Assembly (NCBI GenBank): GCA_029961685.1
Contig: JARWKL010000014.1
Span: 23,781,137-23,845,136 of the forward strand
Length of the DNA stretch: 64,000 bases
Origin: Aristolochia californica
Lineage: Eukaryota; Streptophyta; Magnoliopsida; Piperales; Aristolochiaceae
Direction of reading: 5' to 3'
In this document: piece by piece, positions 43,888 through 55,756 of the stretch
Numbering within the stretch: position 1 is the stretch's first letter
How the letters are laid out: every line of letters begins with the position of its first letter
Notes under the pieces: generated by a model
The model's database searches: none
Told to the model about the DNA's origin: nothing
What the model saw: the letters and a program-made list of their open reading frames with translations, nothing else
Translations under genes and position numbers: made by a program

Positions 43888-45823
43888 TCAGTAGGTTGTC
43901 TTGAAGGGTCGATAAATCTTGAGATCAAGGACAACTCCAGCAATGGAGCCGGCGGCGGCGCAGATGGAGATGATCAAACAGGTCAGGCTGAGGATCTGGA
44001 GACACACCCATCTGTTACTCCACTTGGGTATCTTCTTCTCTGCTATGTACATCTCCACCGGGAAGTAGACGGTGAGCGGCCAAAACCCCAGGGCCCCGAG
44101 GATGCCCACGATGTCGTTAAAGAAGGGGAGAAGCATGGAGATGACGGTGGTGAGGACGACGAAGGCTGACCGCCATACCAGCCGGAAGAGATTCAGGTTG
44201 AAGGTTTTGTAGCAGGGGATGGGCACCGCGATGTCCTCGGATATGAGCCTGCTTTTGGGCCATGTTTCCGCCGCCCACTTTTCAATGAATGCGAAGAGTG
44301 GCTGCACGAACACCTGGTATGCTCCAACCAGATGGACAACAATAGCAGCATTGGCAATGTCAAGAAGCCAATAGGGGTTGAAGAAGCCAAAGCCGGTAAG
44401 TAGATTGCCGGGGGCTTCGTCTCCGAAGGCCGCATAGCCCATGCACCCGCACAGCATGTAGAAAACTGTGGTGACTGCAACGCTGAAAAGGGTGGCCTTC
44501 TTCATGGTTTTTGCTTCTGATGGAGGAGACTTGATCGTGTCCTGTCGAATTTTAGAAAATGTGATCGTCTTGTTCATGGGTCGATTCGGTAAATCAGATC
44601 ACGGCAATGTTTATATAGTACCTGGATTTCTATGAGGATGTTTGAGAATGAGTAGGCGAAAGCAATATCCCCGAAAGCCTGAAAGCTTCCCCAGATCTTT
44701 TCAGCCTGCGAGACTGAACCGATGCTTATGCCAGTGAGACTCCCTCCGAAACTTCCAGTCTCTGTTCGCAGAGGAGATCTTTCAGTTCAAAACTAGTTAT
44801 TTGGATCAACCAGATTCGATGCACGGATTTAGTTTATTGACTGGGGGAACAGTTCCTACCTGCAACTTTCGCAATTCCAAGAGCTAATCCAATGGAGGAG
44901 TATGTGAAGGACATGACGGCTGCAATAATGGAAAGCCACCAAAGCTGATCGAAGTCTGGGATCTGAGACAACATTATCTCGGCCACGCCGAAGCCAATCA
45001 TGAACAGGTTGCTGGACATTTGACATGGGTTCTTCCCATCGCTCTCGTGAAAGCAATTCGAACGTTTGATTGCCCTGCTCAAGTTTGAGAAATATTGCTT
45101 CAGAATTTACGTTTACAAGAAACCGAACCAGTAATGTTCAGAAACAAGAAACGGAACTCACATCATGCTAATTGAAGCTGCAATTGTGTAGCCAATGGCG
45201 ACACCGAACAGATTCAGATATTGGATGAGTCCACAAAACTTCACCTTGATTCCACCTGAAATTAAAACATGGATCAGCTCATTTAAGCTATTTGCGTTTC
45301 ATCTGTCACACAGGAAGCCAGCAGATAATTAACCACTTCAGAAGCAAGACGGATTACCAAAATTGTTACGGACAGCGTCCATGTAGCTGTAACTTCGTTT
45401 GCCGGTGACAGGGTCGCCGGCACGGTAGCATTCGGCCAGGAGAGTCGAAGTGTAGTAGGTGACCAAAGAGAAGAGGAGCATAGATACAGGACCCGCAATC
45501 CATCCCAGCTGTGCGATGGCCCATGCCAGCGAAAGCACGCCGGAGCCGATCACGGCAGTTATTATGTGGGCACTTGCCGTCCAGAAATTCCCTGCAACCA
45601 CCAGGCGAAATCCCTTTTTAAGTTGTACTCGGCCAAAACGAAGAACCAGAAAAATCTAAAGGTATTTGAAGAAATTCCTGAAAGAAATCAAGGAGACAAA
45701 AAAATAAAAGGGGGGCTTCTCACCAGTTCTCTTAAGCCTCCCATCTTCATCGAAACACTTGGAAGCTCCACACTGCTGCTGCACATCGATGGCGACGACT
45801 CCACTCTCACCTCCCATACCCAT
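43888..45823 (-). CDS. AAP3: Amino acid permease (AAP3-like), six coding exons
   Basis: Coding exons on the minus strand: 45823-45724, 45591-45358, 45255-45162, 45074-44860, 44761-44622 and 44541-43888; all introns are GT-AG and the sum is 1437 bp, giving 478 residues, the normal AAP length. Exon 1 starts MGMGGESG and ends CFDEDGRLKRTG. Exon 2 has SGVLSLAWAIAQLGWIAGP, and later exons have GLIQYLNLFGVAIGYTIA, LSQIPDFDQLWWLSIIAA, LTGISIGS, IKSPPSEAKTMKKAT, GCMGYAAFGDEAPGNLLTGF, GAYQVFVQPLFAFIEKWAAE and the tail VVLDLKIYRPFKTTY. These are signatures of the plant AAP clade of the AAAP family: proton-coupled plasma-membrane importers of neutral and acidic amino acids with about 11 membrane spans. 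No disruptions are seen. AAP2, AAP4 and AAP5 are close alternatives, so the number is tentative. Confidence 0.95.
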
Positions 45824-46545
45824 CTTCGTAATGGATAAAACCAGAACACCAAAAAAGGGAGATGATGTGAGAAATTTGGAGCCTTGAATGCTCTTGTGAT
45901 AAGTTTCAGTATTTACAGCAGCTGTAGATTGACTCAAAAGCCCAAGACCAGTTACAACTCCCAAGGCACACAGAGAACCAAGAGAGTTGCAGGTTCTGTG
46001 TACATAACAACACCCAGTTGAACAAGATGAGAAATTAAATTCCGCAGACAGAACAGCAGAGAAACACACTGGACTCTGTCTCTTTCAAGAGAAGAGAAAA
46101 TCAGTAGAAAACTGGGGGAATCAAAAGTCTCCCGCAGATGGAAGGGAAGAAGGGGGAATAAATACAAACGAAGGTCGACAATTACTCAGGAAGAAGAAAG
46201 GCCATGAATAGAAAAACCACGTGGTTCAGATTCTGCAAGACATGACCAGGCATTTATGTCGATGACCGCCTTTCAAATATCTCTTTAATGAGACGAAGAG
46301 TCGAAGACGAGAAAAGAGCAAAAAAACAAGTAGAATTAATTCTGGGTACAAACCTCAGCAGCAAGAGAGAGAAGAGGAGGAAAAAAAACTGGGATAGTTG
46401 TCAGATGAAGGTAAACAAAATGAGAAAAAGCTTGAAAGAACTTTAATGGGGTTTTGTACCTGTCCTTCCACCTGATGCTGCCGGCTTCGTTATCCGGAAA
46501 TAAGAAGGATAGAGAGATGGAGGAGGATTGATTGGTTTGCAGTTT
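45824..46545 (-). promoter_or_regulatory. AAP 5' leader, probably with one intron
   Basis: From the TATA box the minus strand runs about 700 bp to the ATG at 45823. A good donor, 'ggaaggacag|gtacaaaac', lies at about 46461-46460, and acceptors such as 'cattcaag|gctcc' lie at about 45886. AAP genes often have a leader intron. The frame upstream of the ATG stays open for about 80 codons (to about 46069), but the family's usual N-terminus fits a start at 45823. Confidence 0.5.
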
Positions 46546-46566
46546 TGCTATGCTTGCCAATGGCTG

Positions 46567-46574
46567 CTTATATA
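46567..46574 (-). promoter_or_regulatory. TATA box of the AAP gene
   Basis: TATATAAG on the minus strand, preceded by a purine-rich stretch and followed within about 30 bp by a possible transcription start near 46540. It is the only strong TATA motif at the expected distance upstream of the leader. Confidence 0.65.
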
Positions 46575-49150
46575 GGAAGAAGATGCAGGATCTTATGCTG
46601 TTTAAAAACTGTAAAATTTGGCATTATTGATCACTTTTGTTCCCATTCTCATGTCTGAGCCATTGTGACCACCCTTACTGAGGAAGAATAGGTTCTCTCC
46701 CTACTTTAGATAGCCCATAAACTACTTTTTCTAGTTCTGTAATCATAAAATTATATTAAAATCAGAGGTGGTTATGCAAAGCATTTCATTGACTGAAATC
46801 ATTGCAATGGGATTAAATTCATTCATTCATTTGGATCCCAATGACTGAGGAAAGTCTGAATTCTTTTAGGAATTCTTCCCATTTAGTAATCAAACCACTG
46901 ATTTACACTTGAATCAACTAACAACATCCATTTCCTCTCCTCAAGGGTCCCCCACCTTAAATTACTTGCCATTAGCTAAAAGGTTGGTGAGAGGAATTAC
47001 AATGGTATTGTGACAGCTATAGCAAGTGTCAAGCTCATATAAAATGTCTTACATAAACAGACTTGAGTAAGAACTCCTGCCAAGAGAAAGGATTCATATG
47101 AAAACAATAAGTTATTCTATTTATGTATTTTTTATATTTCCTATATGAAGTTTTTAAATTTTTTTATTTTATAATTTTTTGGTTTTTTCAATTAGATAAT
47201 GAGATTCTCATTCTAAAGTTATCTTTCTCACGAACCTCTTTCGCATTCAACATTCCATTTCTAAATCAACGTTCATACTCAGTAACTTTACTATATAGTC
47301 GTCAATTCTTATATTCAAGGTATTTTTAGTTTGGATTGTACATGGTTAGGATAAACATTTATAGAACACTTATTATTGAAATATATTTTATTTCACTGCA
47401 TAAATAAACAATAATAATATCCTTAATCACTTCTCAAATTTATCAGGAAATCTCTATGAATTTTATTCTTTTTACCTAAATATTAAAAGACTTCACTTAT
47501 TATGCATAGTTAAATTTATGGATAAATACTTAAAATTTCAAAGTAATTGAAATTATTACTTTTAATATTTTTATTTTGTAAATTTTTTTAAAAGAAAAAG
47601 ATATGGACTTAAGTTGTTATAAATTTAGGTGCATCCAAACTTTGATTTAAAAGTTAAACTTGAATTGAATGACTTTTTTTTTAAAATTGACTCATTCTTA
47701 TATATTCAACACCTAGTTATTATCTCATGCTTAATGATAGAATGGAGATAATGATCAATGTTGTCAAAACTGGACCAAATCAACTGGTTCAATCAGGTTA
47801 AACAAGAATCGGATCCTTTTCTAGTTCTTATTTAGACAAAAATCAGATTTACCTCAAAATCGGATCACCCGAGTGTTTGGTCCAGTCTACCATAGATTAG
47901 ATAGGTTCGATTCAATAATTGATGCAAGAGACTTGAATAAATTTTTGTTGGAGGGAGGATTGAAAGTGTAGACTAAACACTTACATGAAAAATGTCATAC
48001 CAACTTACCAATCTATTAGATTGTACTAAAAATTAATGAAATTCAATATATATAATTAATCTAATGGTAACATCCCACTTTGGTCCAATTTATTATTGAT
48101 CACAATCCAACCTGTATAGATCAAAACCAATAATTTTACTGGTTTGATGTGAGTTTAGTTTTAATAAAATTAATAATGACATTATTATAAATATAAGAAG
48201 TAATATCATTCTTCTAAGTAAAGTGACTTTTCTCATAAAAGAAAAGCTTGACTTAGGCCCAACCTCCATTCCCTCTTTCAAAAAACTTCACTTTAATGTA
48301 AACCTCTCATATTTTTCCTACAATGTAGGCAAATTTATCAGACCTACTGTCGATAAATATTTATAATATTATAATTTTCAGTTTAAAATTTTATCTTATC
48401 TATCTAATTCAAATTTATCTATGTCATATACTTCAAATAAATGTAACTTACAACATCCCATCAAGCATGTACAACATCGATTTTCATATTCCTAAGTGTA
48501 CCATTAGGATGTATCATACCACATATCTATCTTCTCCTAAGATTCTTAACATAAATATGAGCATTGGTCTAATTGGTGTGAGACTGGTGTCCTAGGACTA
48601 TTGATAGAGTGTGGGAAATGTTGGAGAAAGGAGGAAGATGACCCCTTCGTATAGTCATTCATTCCATATTAGTGATAGAGACAGAGTAGTGGCATCCATG
48701 TGGCATCGCTTCATTTGTGCCTTTCTACTCTAGAGGATTACTCATTGTAAAGGGATTTTTCTTACATAATAGTTTTGATAGGCCAGGCTAGTAAATCGTT
48801 TGTTTTATCTTCCACAATTTCTGGTAGCTGGCATATTTTATATAGAAAAGAAATAATAAGGTTCAGCTCTTGATCAATCAAGCACTATGGTGCTCTTGAG
48901 GATATAGTTGTTGATTGATAGGTTGATTGATTGATTCATTGATCATGTAGAACAATATCCCTGGAGATAAAACGGTTGATCCATCTTCTCCTCTAATTGA
49001 CCGATTATCTAGCTTGTTATTGACCATTCATTCAGTTGTATCAGAGTAGGTCGAGTCCGTGGGCTGAGACCTACAGTGTAATCCCTAGGTTATTTGTTTA
49101 TTATGGGATTTGTGTGGTGAGAGCCAAATTGTTTGTATGTAGTGGACACG
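46575..49150. other. AAP upstream intergenic region with element remnants
   Basis: No gene. About 47755-47920 reads 'ttgtcaaaactggaccaaat ... actggttcaatcaggtt', resembling a common plant MITE text rich in 'ccggttc' words, but no TIR pair was confirmed. About 49037-49050 (TTGTATCAGAGTAGG) resembles a degenerate tRNA-iMet primer-binding site, suggesting that the preceding few hundred bases are a decayed LTR. Confidence 0.4.
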
Positions 49151-49156
49151 ATGATA

Positions 49157-49526
49157 AAACCCCAATGTAAGTAAAATCACACATATATCAAGTTAGCAAT
49201 GGAGAAAATTTTGTAATTCGTGGGGGGGGGGGGGGGGGGGGGGGTGGTGTGACATTTATTTTTAAACCCCAATGTAAGTAAAATCACACATATATCAAGT
49301 TAGTAATGGAGTGGAGAAAATTTTGTAATTCGTGGGGTGGGGGGGGGGGGGGGGGGGGGGGGGGGGTGACATATTTTTAAACCCCAAAGTAAAAAAACCC
49401 CAATGTAAGTAAAATCACACATTTTTAAACCCCAATGTAAGTAAAATCACACATATATCAAGTTAGTAATGGAGTAAAAATTGTAATTCGGGGGGGGGGG
49501 GGGGGGGGGGGGGGGGTGCGCGTTTA
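49157..49526 (+). repeat. Tandem repeat of about 107-130 bp, each unit ending in a long G tract
   Basis: Three full units and a partial one begin with AAACCCCAATGTAAGTAAAA at about 49157, 49264 and 49427 (partial near 49396). Uninterrupted G runs of 23 (49222-49244), 28 (49339-49366) and 27 (49490-49516) end them. Such runs can form G-quadruplexes and are prone to length error. Confidence 0.9.
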
Positions 49527-49599
49527 TTTTTAAAAAGTCTAACGGACACCACCTTAAGAGTAAATGTGGTAATTTAATTTGGTTTTCTAAAAAATCTAG

Positions 49600-50201
49600 G
49601 GAACGCCACTTTCGACGCGTGAGGAGGATTTCCTTCTATGACTTGTCGGCTTTCATCCTTGAGGACTAGGTTGATACTCAAGAAGAGAGGAATGATAGAA
49701 ACCCAAAATTATCCAGAAAGAAAAAAACAAGAAAAGAAGAAAAGTAGAGGAGAAAAATAGAAGAAGAAAAATAAGAAGAGAAGCCACCAAAAAATAAAAA
49801 AGTACCACCTCCAAGAAAGAAGGGGTGTGGGACCTAAGGGTAGAAAGAGAAAATGCCCAAGGGGCATGGGGCATGAGGGCTAAAATGGAAAAATGGCCCC
49901 TCTTCTTGATAAGATAAGACCTTACCATATTAGATTTATCTTTAATAGATATAATCTTTCAATTATAGAATCTCCCTAGATTGATGTAATCCTTTCAGTT
50001 CCCTAGAATCTCTCCTTGAGCTATGTAATCCTAGTGATTATGGAGTTTCCCAAATAATGTTATAAATAGGGTTGATGGTTGCAAAAAAAAATCACTCAAG
50101 CATATTCTGAAATCTCTCGTCTCTGCTGCCCTCTCAAATTTGTGCTCTAGCACTTCTCTTCTCCTTTCTCCTCTCCTCTTCTCTCTTTTCCTTCTAGCTG
50201 C

Positions 50202-50232
<31 letters not shown>

Positions 50233-50530
50233 TTCATAACTTTATTTCTCTCTTATTTCAACCCTCTTAACCTTTCTTTTTTAAATCTTCTTTGCACTTT
50301 TAAGAAAAGATAAAGACCTTTCACAAGTGGGTTCTTATCAACACATCATAGACCTGTTAAGTGTAAGCATAGACATGAAGGAAAGTGTAAAGTGGGAACA
50401 AGTACCACATTGAGAAATCTGAATAGAAAACAATGGATTATAAGATTATGCAATAGGTCACTTAAGCGGCTAGTCATTTTGGGATAAAACTAGGTTCAAC
50501 CTAATAGTGGTGTTAGAAGTGGGATGAGGA
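49600..50530 (+). mobile_element. Probable LTR/leader of copia remnant F, with (CT)n
   Basis: About 49910-50270 has LTR-like architecture: 'ttataaatagggttg' (TATA, about 50061) then a pyrimidine-rich leader with a (CT)n microsatellite at 50200-50228. Around 50500-50515 'gtggtgttagaagtgggatg' may be a decayed primer-binding site. No gag, protease or integrase lies between here and the RT at 50590, so most of the element is deleted. Confidence 0.4.
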
Positions 50531-50589
50531 GATGGCTACCTTGCAATTTGGGGTACATGGGAGTTGTATAATCTTTTGGAGGGTGCTAA

Positions 50590-51745
50590 AGCTGTTTGTT
50601 GTCATTGGGATTATACTGTGAAGTATAATTCTAATGGAACTATTAATAGATATAAAGCCTGATTAGTAAGAAAAGGTTATACAAAAAAATATGGTGTGGA
50701 TTATATTGAATTTTTTTCTCGCTCGTCTTAATTCAGTACATATCTTAAATTTTTGTGGTCGTTAATCAAAATTTGCCATTATTCCAACTTGATGTTAAAA
50801 AAGTATACTTTTATAGAGGATCTGAATGAGGAAGTTTTTATGGAGCAATTGCGTGGCTATGTTGCTTAAGGGGAGAGTCTGAGAGCTTCTAAACTTTGAA
50901 AGCAAGTTATGGTCTTAAGTAGAGCCCTATAGTGTGGTTTGACAAGATCAATAAAGTTGTTGTAGAGTTTGGTTTTGTATGTAGTCTGGTGTATGTTGAT
51001 AATATTATCTTATCAGAAAGTGAGGTACAAGGAATTAAAAATATGAAACATCATTTTTAAACATATTTTTAGACCAAGGATTTAAGAACTTTGCAGTTTT
51101 TCTTGGTATTGAGGTAGCTCATTGTCGACCTAGAGATGTTCTCATAAAGAAAATATGCGACAAATTTGTTGCAAGAAACTAGGTGCTATGAACCAAATTT
51201 GTGGATACCCCTATGGAACTAAGACTAGAATTGTACCTACAACAAAGTCTGTTATTATAGGATAAATCTCAATATTATAAGATTGTTGGTAAATTGTCTC
51301 ATGTTACTATCATCAGACCAAACATATATTTTGACGTTAGTGTGGTATGTCAATTTGTGGAGTCTCCTAGAATGGTACATCGTGCAACAATCTATAGGAT
51401 TTTGAGATTTTTGAAATAGTCTCTAGGAAAGGGTTTGTTATAGAAACCTAGAGTAGTTTCAAAGCTAAGGGGGTTTTTGGATATTTGTTGGAGAAAATCT
51501 AGTAACATGGAGAAGTAAAAAGCAAATAGTTGTGGCCAGTTTCTAAAGTTGTGAGCTCAAGTGGGTAAAATCATCGATAGAAAATTTTAGATTTCCTATG
51601 AAAACACCTATGGAGATGAGATGTGATAATCAAACTACGATGTTTATTACCAACAATCTAAGTTTCCATGAAATGATGAAACACATACAAGTTAACTATT
51701 ATTTCATCAGAGATGTTGTGTTAAGTAGCAAATTACTACATATTA
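50590..51745 (+). pseudogene. Copia element F RT and RNase H remnant
   Basis: Plus-strand copia motifs across many stops: YTVKYNSNGTINRYKA, KGYTKKYGVDYIEFFS, NEEVFMEQLRGYV, SLVYVDNIILSESEVQGIKN (YVDD to YVDN at about 50992), TKDLRTLQFFLGIEVAHCR, VGKLSHVTIIRPNIYFDVSV and RNase H with EMRCDNQTTMFITNN and FHEMMKHIQV (51610-51690). It stops abruptly at about 51745, where the opposite-strand element G begins. Confidence 0.82.
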
Positions 51746-53200
51746 TCAGTAGTGGGAAGAGTAACTATCTTCTGCAACTTAGAGACCCAACTAACTGTTA
51801 TACCACCCAATGTGTATACATATCTAATTGTACTCTTCATGCCATCAATGTCTCCAGCCATGTCAACATCTACATAACCCTGTAATCCCAAGTCTGACTT
51901 TCTGAAACATAAAGCTGAGTCTGTAATGCCTCTCAAATACCTTAGAACTCACTACTTCCCGATATTGTTTACTTGGGAATCCACTTCTCATATATCTGCT
52001 CATAAATCCCATTGCATGAGCTATATCTGCCCAAGTGCACACCATGGCATACATGAGACTGCCAATAGTAGAAGTATAAAGCACATTGGCCATGTAGGCT
52101 CACTCCTGCTTTGTAGAAGGTGACAACTCCTTAGATAGCCTAAAGTGACTAGCCAAAGGAGTACTCACTGGTTTTCCATCATCTTCTTAGCACCTTCTTC
52201 ACATATTCTTCTTGTGACAGTTTCAAGACATCAGTATCCCTAGTAATCCTCATCCCAAGGATTTGTTTTGCAGCACCCAAATCCTTCATTGCAAATTTCT
52301 TGGACAATTCCCTTTTTAACTTATCTATTTCCTATTTGCAAGCACTTGCTATCAACATGTCATCAACATATAGCAGTAGAATGATATGTGAGTCATCAAG
52401 GTTCTTCTTATAACATCAATGATCCATTTGGCACCTCAAGAAACCAATACTAATCATGAAGATGTCAAACTTCTTATACCATTTTCCCGGAGCATGTTTA
52501 AGATCATACTAGCTCTTTTGAAGTTTGCACACTATTTTCCCCTTTCCTTGTGCTTTGAAAACCTGTGGTTGCATCATGTCTTCATTTGCCACTACTCCAA
52601 GCATTGTTCTAATAGTAGTTAATTTCACTACTAGGGATAAAATCTCAGTGTAGTCAATACCTTCTTTTTTTTTAAAGCCCTTTACAAGTAGTCTTGCCTT
52701 GTACTGCTTGTTGCCATCATGTTCGTCTTTTATTCGGTAAACCCATTTATTCTGCAAGGTCTTCTTCCATTTTGGTAACTCGGTCAACTACCATGTGTGA
52801 TTGGATAATAGTGAATCCATCTCATCCCTCATGGCCAACTCCCACTTGGTTCATTCATCAACTTGAACGACTTCCTCATAACTCTCTAGTTCACCTTTAT
52901 CAATCAACAAATTATAATTCAAAGCAGGGGAGTATCTCTGTGGTGGTGTGCTAGTTCTGGTAGATCTCTTGAGTTCAGTCACAGGAATGTTCTGATTTAC
53001 TTCTCAGGGTATGTTTTCCTGGTCTTCCTGAGCAATATTCTCCATCTCAATAACTGGAAGATCTCTCAATTGAATCACTTTAGACCTCTTAGCTTCATTA
53101 CTTGTGCTCTTAAAGTTTGTTCTCAACCTGTCTTTATAAATGGCACCTTCATTGTTGAGGTTTTCTATGAATGAACTTCTTCATCTTGATTCCATTATCA
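51745..53200 (-). pseudogene. Copia element G 3' half: linker, RT, RNase H
   Basis: Minus strand, from the right: a linker (53160-52860) with WELAMRDEMDSLLSNHTW, then RT (ELPKWKKTLQNKWVYRIKDE, YKARLLVKGFKKKEGIDYTE, VVKLTTIRTMLGVVA), a frameshift near 52500, and IGSLMYAMVCTWADIAHAMG followed by RNase H with LGLQGYVDVDMAGDIDGMKS and SWVSKLQKIVTLPTT. These resemble Tork/Tnt1-type copia. It ends abruptly at about 51745, joined tail-to-tail with element F, so its polypurine tract and 3' LTR are missing here. Confidence 0.82.
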
Positions 53201-53204
53201 ACAT

Positions 53205-53583
53205 AGTAGGAAAAAACAAGCATGAAAAAATAACAAGATTTATACAGGTTCGCCTTAAGGTGAGACTACGTCCTGTCTTTCGCGACTATAGTAATCCACT
53301 ATAAAGATTAAATAGTTTACAAGAGAGATCACACACACTTACATGTGTCATTTTTCTTTAACCTCTCTTGACCGCAACTGTTGCTCCTCGGATGATAATC
53401 ATTAAACCCTAATAGAGTCAACCCCCCCAATATAAAGAGAAAACTAGAGCAACCTCTTTACAAGAGTGAAATTTCCAAACTTCCCTTAATGAAACAGTAG
53501 CTAACATATCGTGGACCTTATCGCGAATGTCAATCCGCATATCAACTCAGTGTATGGCGATGATTAGGCTCCATAACTTAACA
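53205..53583 (-). repeat. LTR of element G family within the integrase region
   Basis: Resembles the LTR at 55135-55494 ('aggttcgccttaaggtgaga' against 'aggttcatctcaaggtgaga', and a shared 'atagtttacaagaga'). Its right end ...CTTAACA (53583) matches the ...GTTAACA end of the other copy. The left ~60 bp do not align. It interrupts or terminates the integrase frame at VWVYC. Confidence 0.7.
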
Positions 53584-55134
53584 ATAAACCCATACTTTTC
53601 TGCTTGCACTATCAATAAATGTCACATAGTAATTAGAACCACCAAGGGAGGGTAACAGTTGAAGTTCCCCACACAACTGTATGAACCAACTCCAATTTTG
53701 TTGTCTGTCACTCCTTTTCAGCCTTAGAAAAGTTAACATTTTTCTGCTTACCGAAAATACAGTTTTCACACAAACTGTTGTTTACATATTTCAACTCTGA
53801 TTGCTTCCCGTTGGACTAAAGCACTTTTATTTCATTCTCATTCATGTGATTGAGCCTGTAATGCCACAAATCAGGATCAGTAATAGCATAAACAACTGCC
53901 ACCATGTCTCTGTTGGCAGTGAGGAAAAGTACCAGTTTTAACTCCTCGTAGAACAACCATGGCTCCTTTAGTGACTTTCCAATCAACACTATTAAAGGTC
54001 ACATTATGACCTTCATCATCAAGCTACCCTACCGAGATCAAATTACGGATCAATTTTGGTACATGTCTCACCTTGAAATTTTCACACTAACCCATTTGAC
54101 ATCCTCAAACTGACATCACCAATACTAACAATATCTAAAAGTTCTCCATCAGCAAGATACACTTTCCTGTGATCTCCAACAACATAATTCTCCATGATCT
54201 CGCAGTGCATAGTGGTATAAAAAGAAGCTCCTAAATCTAACACCCAAGAGTCGATAGGGCTATCAACCAACTAAAGTAAAGCATCTTGTACTTCTTCAGT
54301 CAATGCATTTGCAACATCTTTTTTCTTTTTATCCTTTATAGTGCTCTGTAGTTCTTCTTTATATGATCAAACTTGCCACAATTCTAGCATTCCACATTCC
54401 TTCTGAATTTTGATTTGCTTCTTCCATTCCTTGACTTCCATCTATTGTTGCCCTTCTGGGAATTCCTCTCGAGGTTCCTGCCCCTAGTATATACATTTAG
54501 GATAGAATTAGATGTCGACGATTCTCTGGAATCCTTTCTACGAACTTACTCATCAAAAATGGTATCCCAAACATTTTTAAAGATCAACTTCCCATTGCCT
54601 ACAAAATTGTTGACCGCAACCCTCATAGGTTCCCAACAATTCGAAAGAGACACCAAAAGAATCAAGGCATGAACTTCATCATCAAATTTAATTTGAATGG
54701 AGGTCAATTGATTGACAATCGTGCTAAACTCATTCAAATGCTTTGCCACTAATGTATTTTCAGACATCTTTAAATTGAACAGTTTGTTCATGAGATGTAC
54801 ATTATTATTTGCAGAAGACTTCTCATACATATTAGACAGAATCTTCATCATTCCCATAGTGGTTTTCTCTGACGCCACATTATGAGTGACATTCTTCGAC
54901 AGTGTTAACCGGACTACTCCCAACATTTGTCTATCAAAGAGATTTCACTCATCATCGTTCATACCTTCTAGTTTTAAATCCAAAAATGGTGATTACAACT
55001 TTTTAATGTACAGATAATCTTCAATCTGCATCCTCCAAGTATTTATAATTCTCCGCCAGCCATTGTTAATTCCAAGTATTGTTCCTTCTCCGCCAGCCAT
55101 TGTTGTCAATAATAAACCAAGCTCTAATACCACT
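53584..55134 (-). pseudogene. Element G gag, protease and partial integrase
   Basis: Minus strand, from right to left: gag at 54926-54546 (SNMYEKSS, LNEFSTIVNQLTSIQIKFDD and ALILLVSLSNCWEPM, typical Tnt1/Tork gag), a broken zinc-knuckle region around 54360, and protease at 54270-54082 (SWVLDLGASFYTT, with D-S-G changed to D-L-G). A pre-integrase block follows, and 53769-53584 gives the integrase start (YYVTFIDSASRKVWVY). Frameshifts occur in several places. The primer-binding site lies at 55121-55132 (reverse strand TGGTATTAGAGC). Confidence 0.82.
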
Positions 55135-55494
55135 TGTTAGGAATTAGACGCCCTAATGTAAAACTAACGAGAGTAATAATAATCGTAGAGGAAGAAAGAA
55201 AAAAGCATAAAAAAACACAAGATCAAATAGGTTCATCTCAAGGTGAGACTATGTCTTTTCTTCCTCTACAGTAGTAATTCACTATGAAAATGAAATAGTT
55301 TACAAGAGAAATCACACATATTGAAGTGTTATTCTCTAAACTCTCTCAACCATAACTAATGATCCTTCTCCATGATATAATAACCCTAACAACGATACCC
55401 CCAAATATAAAGAGAAAACTAGGGCACTGTACTGACTCTGATGATTTGCATACCAACTCACCGTAAGGCGTTAATTAAGCTCCACAAGTTAACA
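55135..55494 (-). repeat. 5' LTR of element G (360 bp)
   Basis: Plus-strand TGTTAGG at 55135 and GTTAACA at 55494. It sits, in minus orientation, directly upstream of the primer-binding site at 55132-55121. Contains 'tttatatttgggggtatc' on the minus strand, a possible TATA region. Confidence 0.78.
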
Positions 55495-55529
55495 AATCTT
55501 GTTGGGCATGTTCAATTTTTGTACCATTT

Positions 55530-55629
55530 NNNNNNNNNNNNNNNNNNNNNNNNNNNNNNNNNNNNNNNNNNNNNNNNNNNNNNNNNNNNNNNNNNNNNNN
55601 NNNNNNNNNNNNNNNNNNNNNNNNNNNNN
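55530..55629. other. Assembly gap (100 N)
   Basis: Exactly 100 undetermined bases, the conventional size for a gap of unknown length. It lies between element G's LTR and the start of the tandem array, so their true distance is unknown. Confidence 0.98.
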
Positions 55630-55731
55630 TCTACATGACTTGAACACTAGTGCTCCACTAACGACGTCAGGAGATGAACTGAGTAATGCGGTTGAAGTTC
55701 ATCTCGTGCATCAAGTTGACTAACCTACCCT

Positions 55732-55756
55732 CCCCCCCCCCCCCCCCCCCCCCCCC
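55732..55756 (+). repeat. Poly-C tract (25 C)
   Basis: Uninterrupted C run directly left of the first repeat unit. Together with the nearby N gap it marks a region hard to sequence. Confidence 0.9.

Noticed and set aside
43756..44169. Plus-strand open frame of 137 codons
   Set aside because: It is the antisense of the last AAP exon, whose minus-strand product is clearly a permease; the plus-strand peptide has no domain.
47750..48300. A MITE with 'ccggttc'-like words
   Set aside because: The text resembles a known type, but I could not find matching terminal inverted repeats or a TSD, so it is mentioned only as a weak remnant.
53205..53583. A perfect solo LTR with TSD
   Set aside because: The left end could not be aligned and no 5-bp duplication was found, so it is only called as an LTR-related block.
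55135..55494. Element G's LTR as the source of the tandem array
   Set aside because: Both are about 360 bp, but their sequences do not match beyond generic LTR features; the similar length looks coincidental.
55441..55723. Open frames spanning the N run
   Set aside because: They are translations through 100 undetermined bases.
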